NCBI RefSeq assembly: GCF_002786325.1
Contig: NZ_PGTB01000006.1
Span: forward strand, 1 to 64,000
Source: Pseudooceanicola lipolyticus
Lineage (GTDB): Bacteria; Pseudomonadota; Alphaproteobacteria; Rhodobacterales; Rhodobacteraceae
Direction: 5' to 3'
Length of the DNA: 64,000 nt
In this document: in pieces, positions 8,129 through 17,130 of the stretch
Layout: the number at the start of each line of letters is the position of its first letter
Numbering within the stretch: position 1 is the stretch's first letter
Notes under the pieces: generated by a model
Seen by the model: only the letters and a program-made list of their open reading frames with translations
Told to the model about the DNA's origin: nothing
Database searches by the model: none
Program-made: the position numbers and the translations under genes

Positions 8129-9435
8129 TTCAAAAGGAGCTCCGGCAAGGTGGTTGCAATCTGCGGGATAAACAGGACCAGAAGCAATCCGCCGATCTGC
8201 ATCAGGACAAAGGGCCAGACCGAGGCAAAGATCTCCTGCAACGTCACGTCAGGGGGAGCGACGCTTTTGAGGAAAAAGCAGGCCGGTCCGAACGGCGGAG
8301 ACAGATAGTAAATCTGGATGTTCATCGCGAAGAGCACACCAAACCATACCGGATCATAACCGAAGCTGGCCACCACCGGGGCAAAGATCGGCACGGTGAT
8401 GAACACGATGGCAATCCACTCCATAAAGGTGCCAAGCAGGAAGACGATCGCCATCATCAGCATGATGATGAGGATCGGGTGCCAGTCGAGACCGGTCAGG
8501 ATGCCCTGCAGGAACCGGCTGCCGCCGATGATGTTATAGATGCCAACAAGGCTGACCGCGCCCAGCACCAGCCAGATCACCGACCCCACAGTCAGCACGG
8601 TCTGGCGGAACACGTCCCGCACCATGCGATAGCTCAGGCGCTTGCGCATCGCCGCGACAACCGCTGCCGCGCAGGCGCCGATGGCCGCCGCTTCGGTCAC
8701 CGAGGCAATGCCCGAGTAGATCGTGCCCATCACGCTGCCGATGACGAAGAACGGCGCGATCAGCTTGCGCATCGCCCGGCCGCGCGGCGCCGTGTCGGCC
8801 GCGTCGTGCACGACAGCCGGGGCCATGGCCGGATTGATGCGGCAACGGGTATAAATGTAGATCATATAGATGCCCGCCAGCAGAAGCCCGGGCCCGATCC
8901 CCGCAACGAACAGGTCGGATATCGAGACATTCGCCGTCACGCCGTAGATGATCATGACGATGCTCGGGGGAATAAGCGTTGCAAGCGCCCCCGCCGCGCA
9001 GATGATGCCGATCGACATCTTGCGATCATATCCGAGCCGGAACATCTGCGGCAGGGCGATCATGCCGAGCATCACGATTTCGCCGCCCATGATCCCGCTC
9101 ATCGCGGCCAGGAACACCGCGACGACGCAGGTCTGGATCCCGAGAGAACCGGGAAAGTTGCCGCCCAATGTCGCCATCGCGTCGAACAGATCCTCGGCGA
9201 TCCCCGATCGTTCCAGAATGCCCGCCATAAAAACGAACAGTGGCACCGCCACCAACGAGTAGTTTTCCAGAACGTGAAAAACGTTGGAGGAGATGAGGAA
9301 CAGACCCGGCACACCGAAATAGATCAGGGATGTGGCGACTGAAACCAGCAGGGTCGCGACACCGAGCGGCGTGCCCAGCAGCATCAGGACCAACAACGCC
9401 CCGACGATCAGAAGGGTGACGATTGCAATACTCAT
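8125..9435 (-). CDS. dctM: TRAP transporter large permease (DctM)
   Basis: This 436-aa polytopic protein has DctM features: VSVATSLIYFGVPGLF at the N-terminus, the GILERSGIAEDLFDAM segment, PPSIVMIIYGVTANVSISDLF, and many hydrophobic helices. It overlaps the upstream dctQ by ATGA and the downstream micro-protein by ATGA. With dctP and dctQ it forms a complete tripartite importer. The operon is headed by an IlvD-type aldonate dehydratase, so an aldonate or related hydroxy acid is the likely cargo (inference). Confidence 0.95.
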   Translation of the reverse strand: MSIAIVTLLIVGALLVLMLLGTPLGVATLLVSVATSLIYFGVPGLFLISSNVFHVLENYSLVAVPLFVFMAGILERSGIAEDLFDAMATLGGNFPGSLGIQTCVVAVFLAAMSGIMGGEIVMLGMIALPQMFRLGYDRKMSIGIICAAGALATLIPPSIVMIIYGVTANVSISDLFVAGIGPGLLLAGIYMIYIYTRCRINPAMAPAVVHDAADTAPRGRAMRKLIAPFFVIGSVMGTIYSGIASVTEAAAIGACAAAVVAAMRKRLSYRMVRDVFRQTVLTVGSVIWLVLGAVSLVGIYNIIGGSRFLQGILTGLDWHPILIIMLMMAIVFLLGTFMEWIAIVFITVPIFAPVVASFGYDPVWFGVLFAMNIQIYYLSPPFGPACFFLKSVAPPDVTLQEIFASVWPFVLMQIGGLLLVLFIPQIATTLPELLLK

Positions 9436-9926
9436 TTCCGGGTCTCGTCTTTGCGCAGCGTGTCTATGAGGTTGGCGAGGCTTTGCAGCGCTCCGAGGCA
9501 GGCCCCCAGAAAGAGCGCCGGCTTGAGGATCGCGGGCATGGGCGGATTAAAGGCGCTTCCGGTCCGCTCAACGGATTTCAACGCGTGAAGGCCCGGGCCG
9601 AACGTGGCGTAGGCCAAGGCAATGAAAGCGATGAGGGTCAGCGTCAACGTGACCACGTCCAGCCATCGCTGGCGCGGGGCCGGACTGAAGTCGCGCACGA
9701 ATGTGATTGCGATATGCCGGTTCTGTTGCCCGACATAGCCGACGGAGAACACCCAGGCGATCGCGCACAGGGTCAGCGTTACTTCGAAGGCCCAGTCCGA
9801 CGGGGCATTGAAAAAATAACGCATGATCACTTCGCGTACTGCGATCAGGAGGGCCACGAAATAAAAGGGGGCGCAGGCATAGCCGATGGCCAGGCTCATG
9901 CGAGAGATGATGCGGCTGATCTTCAT
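9432..9926 (-). CDS. dctQ: TRAP transporter small permease (DctQ)
   Basis: The protein is 164 aa with four hydrophobic segments and the DctQ core text AFEVTLTLCAIAWVFSVGYV. It lies between dctP (53-bp gap containing a hairpin) and dctM (ATGA overlap). It should anchor and assist the large permease. Its N-terminus, KISRIISRMSLAIGYACAPF, enters the first helix directly, so there is no signal peptide beyond the first membrane span. Confidence 0.92.
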   Translation of the reverse strand: MKISRIISRMSLAIGYACAPFYFVALLIAVREVIMRYFFNAPSDWAFEVTLTLCAIAWVFSVGYVGQQNRHIAITFVRDFSPAPRQRWLDVVTLTLTLIAFIALAYATFGPGLHALKSVERTGSAFNPPMPAILKPALFLGACLGALQSLANLIDTLRKDETRK

Positions 9927-9947
9927 GTTTTGACACCCGGGAAGTTT

Positions 9948-9970
9948 GCCGGGGCGTCAGCCGCCCCGGC
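9948..9970 (-). terminator. GC-rich hairpin between dctP and dctQ (second TRAP operon)
   Basis: A perfect 9-bp stem (GCCGGGGCG / CGCCCCGGC) with a 5-nt loop lies 9 bases after the dctP stop. It is placed as in the first TRAP operon. It probably reduces transcription into dctQ or protects the dctP message. Confidence 0.68.
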
Positions 9971-9979
9971 GATTGAGGA

Positions 9980-11005
9980 TCAGTTGTCCAGAAGGCCCGC
10001 CTTGTGGAGGTAATCCTGCTGGGCGGCCCATACCATCGCGGCGTCGTCGCTCTGTTGAGACACGCGCTCCCACACATTGCGGGCGGCCGCGCGGAACGCC
10101 TGGCGGTCGGCCGCCGACCAGTCGATCACCTGCACGCCTTCACGGGTCGCAAGGTCGGCCGCGGTGGCCCGGTCCTCGAGATCGGCGGCTCGGCGCAGAT
10201 CGTCATAGGCCGCGTTGTACCACACCTCCAGAATGCTCCGCTCCTGCTCGCTCAGGCTCTCCCACTTCGACTTGTTCATGGCAAAATGCGCCATCGCCTG
10301 CGAGTGGATGCCCGGGTAGATCGGGTAAGGCGCGATCTTGTGGAAGCCGAGCTGTTCGTTGTTGACCAGGGCGCTGGCGTCCGCCGCGTCAACCAGTCCG
10401 GTTTCCAGTGCGGTATAGACTTCGCTGAACGGGATCGAGACGGGCGTCGCTCCGACCTCGCGGAAGATCTCGGCCGCCAAGCCCTCGGGTGCGCGCACCT
10501 TGACCCCCTTCATGTCGGCCAGGGTCGGAATCGGCTTGGCCACGACGAGCGCTTCACGCGAATAAGGTCCGCAACCGACCACATGCAGGTTCGACCCGAA
10601 ATGCTTGTCGTAGAGCGATTGCAGGATGTCGCGGCCTTGGTGATTGCGGCAGAAGGTCTGGGCCTGGTCCGGCGTATCGTAGGCGGCGATCAGATCGCCG
10701 AACATCGCAAAGGCTGGATCGGTCCCAGCGAAATAGTTCGACACGGTGAACTCGCCGTCGAGAATGCCGGCCGACACCGCCTGCGGCGTCTCCCGGTGCG
10801 GCACCACCGCGCCGATGGGCAACAGCTCGACACTTAGCGCGCCGCCGCTCATCGCGCTCAGCTTCGGCACCCATATCTTGTTCAGCCGGGTCAGCACGAA
10901 ATCGCCGGAATTCTGCGCCGTCTGGATCCGCAGCGTTGTTTCGGCTGTCACCGGAATGGCGATCATGGTCGCGACCAGTCCCGCCAGGAAAGTCTTCAAT
11001 TTCAT
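9980..11005 (-). CDS. dctP: TRAP transporter substrate-binding protein (DctP)
   Basis: The start is set at the ATG with GGAGG upstream; it gives 341 aa with a signal peptide MKLKTFLAGLVATMIAIPVTA cleaved near residue 21. A longer open frame upstream has no signal sequence and is rejected. The mature protein has the DctP layout, including GVKVRAPEGLAAEIFREVG with the substrate-contacting Arg, and PFSEVYTALETGLVDAADAS. It is the second gene of the ilvD-dctPQM-iclR operon, 130 bases after the dehydratase. Three Cys residues are present, two near CRNHQG and VVGCGPYS, possibly a disulfide pair in the periplasm. Confidence 0.93.
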   Translation of the reverse strand: MKLKTFLAGLVATMIAIPVTAETTLRIQTAQNSGDFVLTRLNKIWVPKLSAMSGGALSVELLPIGAVVPHRETPQAVSAGILDGEFTVSNYFAGTDPAFAMFGDLIAAYDTPDQAQTFCRNHQGRDILQSLYDKHFGSNLHVVGCGPYSREALVVAKPIPTLADMKGVKVRAPEGLAAEIFREVGATPVSIPFSEVYTALETGLVDAADASALVNNEQLGFHKIAPYPIYPGIHSQAMAHFAMNKSKWESLSEQERSILEVWYNAAYDDLRRAADLEDRATAADLATREGVQVIDWSAADRQAFRAAARNVWERVSQQSDDAAMVWAAQQDYLHKAGLLDN

Positions 11006-11086
11006 CGTCTTGGCTCCTCCGCTGATGCCGGGCACATCGGTGCCCGATTGAAAGGGTTGGCTTTGGCCGAGCCACGGCACGGGACA

Positions 11087-11104
11087 GGACTTCCTCAGGA
11101 GTCC
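11087..11104 (-). other. Small hairpin between ilvD-like gene and dctP
   Basis: GGAC(T)TCCT / AGGA-GTCC forms an 8-bp stem with one bulged T and a 1-nt loop as drawn, so in practice a slightly opened loop. It lies in the 130-bp leader of dctP. No T-run follows. It could be an RNA processing or stability element; evidence is weak. Confidence 0.3.
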
Positions 11105-11135
11105 CGCGCGCGCCGAAGCTCTGTCGCCGGTGATG

Positions 11136-12863
11136 TCAGTAGATTTCCGGCTCCGGCGCGGTGCGCCCGAAGTCGGTTTGCAGGTAATCGAAGTCACAGC
11201 CCTTGTCGGCCTGCTGGATGTGTTGCGCATACATCCAGTCGTATCCCCGGGTTGCCTTCGGCTCGGGCGGTGTCCATTCCGCGCGCCGCCTTTCCAGTTC
11301 CGCGTCGGAAACCAGCATCTCGATCTTGCGATTGGGCACGTCGATGCGGATGCGGTCCCCGGTTTTTACCAGCGCCAGCGGCCCGCCGATGGCCGCCTCG
11401 GGCGCCACGTGCAGGATACAGGCGCCATAGGATGTCCCCGACATCCGGGCATCGGAAATCCTCACCATGTCGCGGACACCCTGCTTTACCAGCTTGGTGG
11501 GGATCGGCAGCATGCCCCATTCCGGCATGCCCGGCGCCCCGATCGGACCCGCGCCGCGGAAGATCATCACGTGATCCGCGGTCACGTCGAGATCCTCGTC
11601 ATAGACCGAAGCGCGCATTTCCGGATAGCTGTCGAACACCAGCGCCGGACCTTCGTGCACCATCAGCCGTTCCTCCATTGCGGCGGGCTTGATGACACAT
11701 CCGTCGGGCGCAAGGTTCCCTCGCAACACGGCCAGCGAACCTTCGGGATAGATCGCGGTGTCGACGCTGCGGATCACATCGTCGTTGAACACTTCGGCAC
11801 CTTCCAGCGTCTCTCCCATCGTCTTGCCAGACACAGTCAGCGCATCGAGCTTGAGGTGATCGGTGATGCGGCTCATCAATGCCCGAAGCCCCCCGGCATA
11901 GTAAAAGTCCTCCATCATGTATTTCTTTCCCGACGGCATGATGTTGGCGATCACCGGGATTTCACGCCCCGCCTTGTCAAGATCGTCCATCGTCAGCTCG
12001 ACGCCGGCGCGCCGGGCCATGGCGATCAGATGGATGATCGCATTGGTCGAACAGCCGGTCGCCATCGCGACCACGACAGCGTTGGAGACGGCATCGGCGG
12101 TCAGGATCTTGTCGGGCGTCAGATCCTCGCGCACCATCTCGACGATGCGCCGCCCACAGGCCGCGGACATCCGGATGTGGTTGGCATCGGCCGCCGGGAT
12201 GGAGATGGCATTGGGCAGGGTCAGACCCAGCGCTTCTGCGATCGAGCCCATGGTGGAGGCCGTGCCCATCGTCATGCAATGGCCATAGGAGCGCGCCACG
12301 CCGGCCTCGACCCCCTGCCATTCCTCCTCGCTGATATTGCCGGCGCGCTTCTCGTCCCAGTACTTCCAGAACGACGTTCCCGACCCCAGAGGCTCGCCGC
12401 GGTAATTGCCCCGCAGCATCGGCCCGGCTGGCAGAAAGACAAAGGGCAGCCCCATCGAGGTTGCCCCCATGATCAGCGCCGGGGTGGTCTTGTCGCACCC
12501 GCCCATCAGCACCGCGCCATCGATGGGATGCGAGCGCAGCAGCTCCTCGGTCTCGATCGCCAGAAGGTTGCGGTAGAGCATCGTCGTCGGTTTCACGATC
12601 GGCTCCGACAGCGAGATCGCGGGCAGTTCCAAAGGAAAGCCACCGGCCTGAAACACACCGCGTTTCACGTCTTCGACGCGGTGCTTGAAATGGGAATGGC
12701 ACTGGTTGATGTCCGACCAGGTGTTGATGATCGCGATGACCGGGCGCCCATGCCAGTCTTCCCGGCTGTAGCCCATCTGCATGAAGCGCGAACGATGGTT
12801 CGAGGAGCGCATCTCGTTCGAGGCGTACCAGCGCGCGGAACGATAGGTGGCTGGATCTTTCAT
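11136..12863 (-). CDS. IlvD/Edd family sugar-acid dehydratase
   Basis: The protein is 575 aa. The three cysteines that hold a [2Fe-2S] cluster in pentonate dehydratases are at C55 (NQCHSHF), C123 (MGGCDKTTP) and C196 (YGHCMTMGTAS). K125 occupies the place of the carbamylated lysine, and the catalytic Ser is in DARMSGTSYG. The reaction would be dehydration of an aldonate to a 2-keto-3-deoxy acid. It resembles L-arabinonate/D-xylonate dehydratases more than housekeeping IlvD. It heads the operon that continues into dctPQM and iclR. A second paralogue with different flanks is at 57466-59208, so the two probably serve different acids. Confidence 0.88.
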   Translation of the reverse strand: MKDPATYRSARWYASNEMRSSNHRSRFMQMGYSREDWHGRPVIAIINTWSDINQCHSHFKHRVEDVKRGVFQAGGFPLELPAISLSEPIVKPTTMLYRNLLAIETEELLRSHPIDGAVLMGGCDKTTPALIMGATSMGLPFVFLPAGPMLRGNYRGEPLGSGTSFWKYWDEKRAGNISEEEWQGVEAGVARSYGHCMTMGTASTMGSIAEALGLTLPNAISIPAADANHIRMSAACGRRIVEMVREDLTPDKILTADAVSNAVVVAMATGCSTNAIIHLIAMARRAGVELTMDDLDKAGREIPVIANIMPSGKKYMMEDFYYAGGLRALMSRITDHLKLDALTVSGKTMGETLEGAEVFNDDVIRSVDTAIYPEGSLAVLRGNLAPDGCVIKPAAMEERLMVHEGPALVFDSYPEMRASVYDEDLDVTADHVMIFRGAGPIGAPGMPEWGMLPIPTKLVKQGVRDMVRISDARMSGTSYGACILHVAPEAAIGGPLALVKTGDRIRIDVPNRKIEMLVSDAELERRRAEWTPPEPKATRGYDWMYAQHIQQADKGCDFDYLQTDFGRTAPEPEIY

Positions 12864-13062
12864 GGTCTGTCTTCCTCTACGTTGCCGGCCATCGACCAGA
12901 CAGACCGATCCGGTTCGAAACCGCGCCCGGTCTCGCCTGAAATCGGCCCGGCCATCTGCCCGAGCTCAACTGATTGTTTGTCGAATTGCGGCGCCTCGTC
13001 CTCCCGAGCCGACCGCTTTGTTCCTCCGATTCACGACGGCCAAAGGACCCTCGTGTCGACAG

Positions 13063-13091
13063 ATTTGAGACACGCATACACCCGCTGTCAA
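13063..13091 (-). promoter_or_regulatory. Predicted sigma70-type promoter for the ilvD-dctPQM-iclR operon
   Basis: Reading leftward, a perfect TTGACA (13086-13091) is followed by a 17-bp spacer and TCAAAT (13063-13068, 4 of 6 to TATAAT). Transcription would start near 13056, giving a leader of about 190 nt before the dehydratase ATG, which has GAGGAAG upstream. The adjoining inverted repeat ends 15 bases upstream of the -35 box. Confidence 0.55.
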
Positions 13092-13105
13092 ACTTCTAGT
13101 AAGCG

Positions 13106-13122
13106 CGTTCGATTATCGAACG
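13106..13122. promoter_or_regulatory. IclR-type operator CGTTCGATTATCGAACG
   Basis: A perfect inverted repeat, 8-bp arms about one central base, is centred near -58 of the predicted start. Its core GTTCGATTATCGAAC is nearly the known PcaR site GTTCGATAATCGCAC of Pseudomonas, an IclR-family regulator. The only IclR gene in the window lies at the end of the operon driven from here. Position upstream of -35 suggests activation rather than simple blocking. Confidence 0.65.
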
Positions 13123-13167
13123 AAATGGCGCGGGCACGGCCAGACTCTGCGGCCCGGGCCAGCGGGA

Positions 13168-13860
13168 TCAGACGCCTTTCAGTTCAGCTTCGGCGATGAG
13201 CGCCTGGATCCGGTCCGGCAATTTGCGCTGGCGCGACAGGTCATCGTCGCGCTTGCGTTCCAGTTCCCGAACGATTTCAAGACGCGCGATGACTTCGCCG
13301 ATCCGGGCAAAGGGCACGACGACAACGCCATCCTCGTCGCCAACCACGATATCGCCGGTCGACACCGGCACCCCCCCAAGCAGAATGGGCAGTCCAACGC
13401 TGCCTGGCCCGTGCGAATGCGGCGAATTGGGATGAGCCCCGGCGGCAAAGACCGGCAGCCCCACCTCGCGAATGCCCGCCCGGTCGCGTACCAGCCCGTC
13501 AGTGACGATCGCCGTGGCGCCAGCGATTTGCGCCATCCTGGCCACCCGGTCGCCCAGCACCGCACAACCGGTCCACGCCTCGGTTGCTGCCATGATCACA
13601 TCGCCGGGCTCGGCCTTGCCGAGGCTGGCCAGCAGTCCGAGGATGTCGGCCGGTCCGACCCAGCAGGTCAGCGCGGGGCCATGAAAACGGTCAGGCGTGC
13701 CCGGGACGGGCTTAATGCGGTAATCAAGCGCCCCAACTCCGTCCATGGCATCGGCGACGAAGCCGGTGGGTGTATCGGCAAAGGCGGCGATCTGATCGGA
13801 TGTCGGCCGGTTCCGCCCCACCGGATCGGCGATTGTTAGATTGGGCAATTTCTCGATCAC
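13168..13860 (-). CDS. RraA-family aldolase/decarboxylase (HMG aldolase-like)
   Basis: The protein is 230 aa, starting at GTG with GGGAGGAG upstream. The active-site signature of 4-hydroxy-4-methyl-2-oxoglutarate/4-carboxy-4-hydroxy-2-oxoadipate aldolases is present: G103-D104, then R125-D126 after 20 residues (LGDRVARM ... GLVRDRAG). Family members use a divalent metal for retro-aldol cleavage or oxaloacetate decarboxylation; true RraA proteins that inhibit RNase E lack part of this motif. It follows the E1 gene by 121 bases on the same strand. Cleavage of a catabolic 4-hydroxy-2-oxo acid to pyruvate is a reasonable guess, the substrate being unknown. Confidence 0.82.
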   Translation of the reverse strand: MIEKLPNLTIADPVGRNRPTSDQIAAFADTPTGFVADAMDGVGALDYRIKPVPGTPDRFHGPALTCWVGPADILGLLASLGKAEPGDVIMAATEAWTGCAVLGDRVARMAQIAGATAIVTDGLVRDRAGIREVGLPVFAAGAHPNSPHSHGPGSVGLPILLGGVPVSTGDIVVGDEDGVVVVPFARIGEVIARLEIVRELERKRDDDLSRQRKLPDRIQALIAEAELKGV

Positions 13861-13981
13861 TGCGCTGTCTCCTCCCGTCGCGATTGATTGTATGCCCCCG
13901 GATCCGGTCCGCGGGCCCCAGCACCTGCCACCCCGCAGAACCGGCCGCCCTGCCGCGGCCCGGGCGCTTGCGGCGCCGGGC

Positions 13982-16363
13982 CTACTCGGCCGCGGCGAGC
14001 CTGATGTTTGCGCCGTCGGTCATCGCGTCCACCGTCGCCGCGATCGAGGCCGCGTCAATCCCATAGTGGCGGTAGAGATCGCCGATCGTGCCGGTCTGGC
14101 CGAAGTGCTCGACCCCCAGCGGGCTGGTGCGATGCCCGCCGACCGCGCCCAGCCAGGACAGTGTCGCCGGGTGGCCGTCGATCACCGTGACCAGATGGCA
14201 ATGCGGCGGAAGCTGTCGCAGCAGGCATTCGACGTGCGACCGGGCGGCGGGATTGCCGCGCTTGCGCTCTCGCTGGGCTGCGGTCCAACCGGCGTTGAGC
14301 CGGTCGGCCGAGGTGACCGCGAGCACACCGACATCGCGCCGGTATTCGCCGATCATCCCGGCGGCGGCGATCGCCTCGTCGGCAACCGCGCCCTGATAGG
14401 CAATTACGACGCTGCAATTCGGTCCTGGTTTGCGCAACCAGTAGGCACCATCGATGGCGCCCTGCCGGAAGGAGTCATCGACCCGTTTCGCAGGCTGTTC
14501 CAGTGGCTTGGTCGACAGGCGGAGATAGACCGCGCCCCCGGTTTCATCCCGAAGCCAGGTGCGTTCGTCCGGATCGCCATCGCCGTCGCGCTGCATATAG
14601 TCGAAGGCCCATTCCATGATCACCGCCAGTTCGTCGGCAAAGGCCGGCTCGAACGCCGCCAGACCGTCCTGCGCCAGGCCGGTCAGCGGCGTGCCGACCG
14701 ACTGGTGCGCCCCGCCCTCGGGCGCCAGTGTCGCGCCCGAGGGCGTGCCGACGATCATAAAGCGTGCGTCCTGGTAACAGGCATAGTTCAGCGCATCGAG
14801 CCCCCGGTGCACGAAGGGATCGTAAACCGTGCCGATGGGAAGCAGACGTTTGCCCCAGAGGCTGTGCGACAGCCCCTGCGCCGCGAGCAGCAGGAACAGG
14901 TTCATTTCGGCGATCCCCAGTTCAACATGCTGACCGTCCGGCGCGAATTCCCATTTCGCGGTCGAGGGGATGCTGTGCGTCTTAAACGTATCGGCGATCG
15001 CTTCGCGGGCGAATAGCTTGCGCCGGTTCACCCAGGGGCCCAGGCTCGTCGTTCCGGTCACGTCGGGCGAAGAGGTTACGATCCGCTCTGCCAGAGCGCT
15101 GTCCTGGCGCGCGATCTTGTCCAGAATCTTGCCAAAGGCGGTCTGGGTCGAAATCTCCCGGTCCGTCGCAATCTCGATATTGGGCACGGCGACCTGCGCA
15201 TCCGAATACCGCCGGGGATGTTCGGCAAAGAACGGAACCCGCGCAAGGAATTCGCGCAGAGCCGCAGGGTCCGCGACCCCTGCCATCGGCTCCCATTCCT
15301 GGCCTTCCGGCACGCCCATATGCGCCTGCCAGTCGGCCATCTGCGCCTTGGTCATCAATCCGCCGTGGTTGTCCTTGTGCCCCGCGATCGGGGTGCCCCA
15401 GCCCTTGATCGTATAGGCCAGGAAACAGGTTGGCCGGTCGTGCCGCACCGCGGCAAAGGTCTCGGCCATGGTGTCCACGCAGTTTCCACCGAGATTCTCC
15501 ATCAGTTCGGCCAGCTCGTCATCGCTGCGCCGATCGATGAGCGCGCTCACCTCTCCCTGGTCCCCCAGATCATCCAGAAGGCGTTGCCGCCACACGGCCC
15601 CGCCCATGTAGGTCAGCGCGGAATATTCCGGGTTTGGACAGGCGTCGATCCAGTCGCGCAGCGCCTTGCCACCCGGCTCCTCGAAGGCGGCGCGCTGAAG
15701 GCGCCCGTACTTGACCCGCACCACGTCCCAACCGAAGGCGTCGAAGATCTTCTCGATGCGCTGCCACAGCCCCTCGCGGATCACACCGTCGAGCGATTGC
15801 CGGTTATAGTCGATCACCCACCACACGTTGCGCAGATCGTGTTTCCAGCCCTCTTGGAGACATTCATAGATATTGCCTTCATCCAGCTCGGCATCGCCCA
15901 TCAGCGCGATCATCCGGCCCGGTTTCACCTCCGCGCCCCATGGTTTCGCCCGGATATAGTCCTGCACCATCGACGCAAACGACGTCACCGCGACACCAAG
16001 CCCGACCGAGCCGGTGGAAAAATCGACATCATCGACGTCCTTGGTGCGCGAAGGATAGGACTGCACACCTCCGAAGCCGCGAAAATTCTCCATCTTCTCG
16101 CGCGGGATATGCCCCATGAGATACTGCATGGCATGAAACACCGGCGAGGCATGAGGTTTCACCGCCACCCGGTCTTCAGGGCGCAGGGCTGAGAAATACA
16201 GCGCCGTCATCATCGACACCATCGAAGCCGAGGACGCCTGATGTCCTCCGACCTTGATGTCGTCCGTCTTTGGCCGGACATGGTTGGCATTGTGGATCAT
16301 CCAATGCGACAGCCACAGAAGCCGCTGCTCGATCGTGCGAAGGTGCGATGTGTCGTCGGTCAT
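13982..16363 (-). CDS. Homodimeric 2-oxoacid dehydrogenase E1-like / transketolase-like ThDP enzyme (MdeB/AceE-like)
   Basis: The start is set at the ATG after a GGGAG site, giving 793 aa. The N-terminal domain has GGHQASSASM (H41) and a ThDP site GDAELDEGN (from G156) ending at N187 in IDYNRQ. The middle has the pyrimidine domain with ELGIAEMNLFLLLAAQG, including the catalytic-type Glu, and the C-terminal domain is transketolase-like. The length and single-chain form are those of AceE-type E1 rather than two-chain E1. The best analogue I know is MdeB of Pseudomonas putida (2-oxobutyrate dehydrogenase E1). Like mdeB, it is divergent from an Lrp-type regulator. No lipoyl E2 or E3 gene is nearby, so it must borrow these or act alone. 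Confidence 0.8.
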   Translation of the reverse strand: MTDDTSHLRTIEQRLLWLSHWMIHNANHVRPKTDDIKVGGHQASSASMVSMMTALYFSALRPEDRVAVKPHASPVFHAMQYLMGHIPREKMENFRGFGGVQSYPSRTKDVDDVDFSTGSVGLGVAVTSFASMVQDYIRAKPWGAEVKPGRMIALMGDAELDEGNIYECLQEGWKHDLRNVWWVIDYNRQSLDGVIREGLWQRIEKIFDAFGWDVVRVKYGRLQRAAFEEPGGKALRDWIDACPNPEYSALTYMGGAVWRQRLLDDLGDQGEVSALIDRRSDDELAELMENLGGNCVDTMAETFAAVRHDRPTCFLAYTIKGWGTPIAGHKDNHGGLMTKAQMADWQAHMGVPEGQEWEPMAGVADPAALREFLARVPFFAEHPRRYSDAQVAVPNIEIATDREISTQTAFGKILDKIARQDSALAERIVTSSPDVTGTTSLGPWVNRRKLFAREAIADTFKTHSIPSTAKWEFAPDGQHVELGIAEMNLFLLLAAQGLSHSLWGKRLLPIGTVYDPFVHRGLDALNYACYQDARFMIVGTPSGATLAPEGGAHQSVGTPLTGLAQDGLAAFEPAFADELAVIMEWAFDYMQRDGDGDPDERTWLRDETGGAVYLRLSTKPLEQPAKRVDDSFRQGAIDGAYWLRKPGPNCSVVIAYQGAVADEAIAAAGMIGEYRRDVGVLAVTSADRLNAGWTAAQRERKRGNPAARSHVECLLRQLPPHCHLVTVIDGHPATLSWLGAVGGHRTSPLGVEHFGQTGTIGDLYRHYGIDAASIAATVDAMTDGANIRLAAAE

Positions 16364-16504
16364 CGAAAGTCTCCCGTTTCTTCTTGAATACACCGTCGCA
16401 AACCGAGAAAAGCATCGAACATTACCCAATATTTCTTCATTTGTGGTGGTATCAGGCGCAGATTTAGGAAATGGTAGCGGAAATCGCCGCATCAGAGGCC
16501 TATC

Positions 16505-16957
16505 ATGGATAGTCTGGACCACAAGATTCTGCGGGAGCTTCAGGCCGAGGGGCGGCTTTCTCACCAGGAACTGGCCGAACGGATCGGCCTGTCCCCTTCC
16601 CCCTGCGCCCGCCGTATTCGCAAGCTCGAAACCGAGGGCTACATCACCGGCTACGGCGCCGAGATTGACGAGACAAAACTCGGCTTCGCCTTCAGCGTGT
16701 TCATTTCAGTACGGCTTGACCGCCAGATCGATGACCGCCTCGTCGCCTTCGAGCGAGAGGTCGGGCGCTGCCCGGAAGTGGTGGATTGCTGGCTCATGAC
16801 CGGCAGTTTCGATTACCTGCTGCGCGTCGCGGTGCGCGATCTCGAGGAATTCGAGCACTTCCTCACCCGCCGCCTGACCAAACTGCCGGGCGTCGCCTCG
16901 CTGGAATCCTCGATCCCGATCAGACGGGTCAAGCACACGGCGGCGCGGATCGCCTGA
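16505..16957 (+). CDS. Lrp/AsnC family transcriptional regulator
   Basis: The protein is 150 aa: an N-terminal HTH (residues 3-47, LDHKILRELQAEGRLS and LAERIGLSPSPCARRIRKLE) and a RAM ligand domain (about 65-140). It is transcribed divergently from the E1-like gene, 141 bases apart. Proteins of this kind sense amino acids or their 2-oxo derivatives. The arrangement copies mdeR/mdeB, so it is probably the activator or repressor of the E1 gene. The final MTGSFDYLLRVAV segment is the typical RAM effector loop. Confidence 0.92.
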   Translation: MDSLDHKILRELQAEGRLSHQELAERIGLSPSPCARRIRKLETEGYITGYGAEIDETKLGFAFSVFISVRLDRQIDDRLVAFEREVGRCPEVVDCWLMTGSFDYLLRVAVRDLEEFEHFLTRRLTKLPGVASLESSIPIRRVKHTAARIA

Positions 16958-17130
16958 GCGGTCCTGTCTCCGGTCCGCGGGCCGAAACCCAGCGCGATCG
17001 GCCGAAAGATTGGCGGGATCCGGCGCATATCAGGCTGAACCGTTCAGTCTTTGCCGAAAATCACCCGACAGCGCCAAGTATGCTGGCGTGAGGCAAGGCA
17101 ATAGACGCCCTGCAGCGGGAGGATCACAAA

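Noticed and set aside
7927-9342. 471-codon open frame on the + strand
   Set aside because: Antisense to dctM and iclR; charged low-complexity composition, no domain.
11087-11104. A full terminator between the ilvD-like gene and dctP
   Set aside because: The stem is short and bulged with no T-run; dctP has no promoter that I can identify, so read-through is likely.
11130-13199. 689-codon open frame on the + strand
   Set aside because: Antisense to the ilvD-like gene and its promoter region; composition (His/Arg/Asp) is of shadow type.
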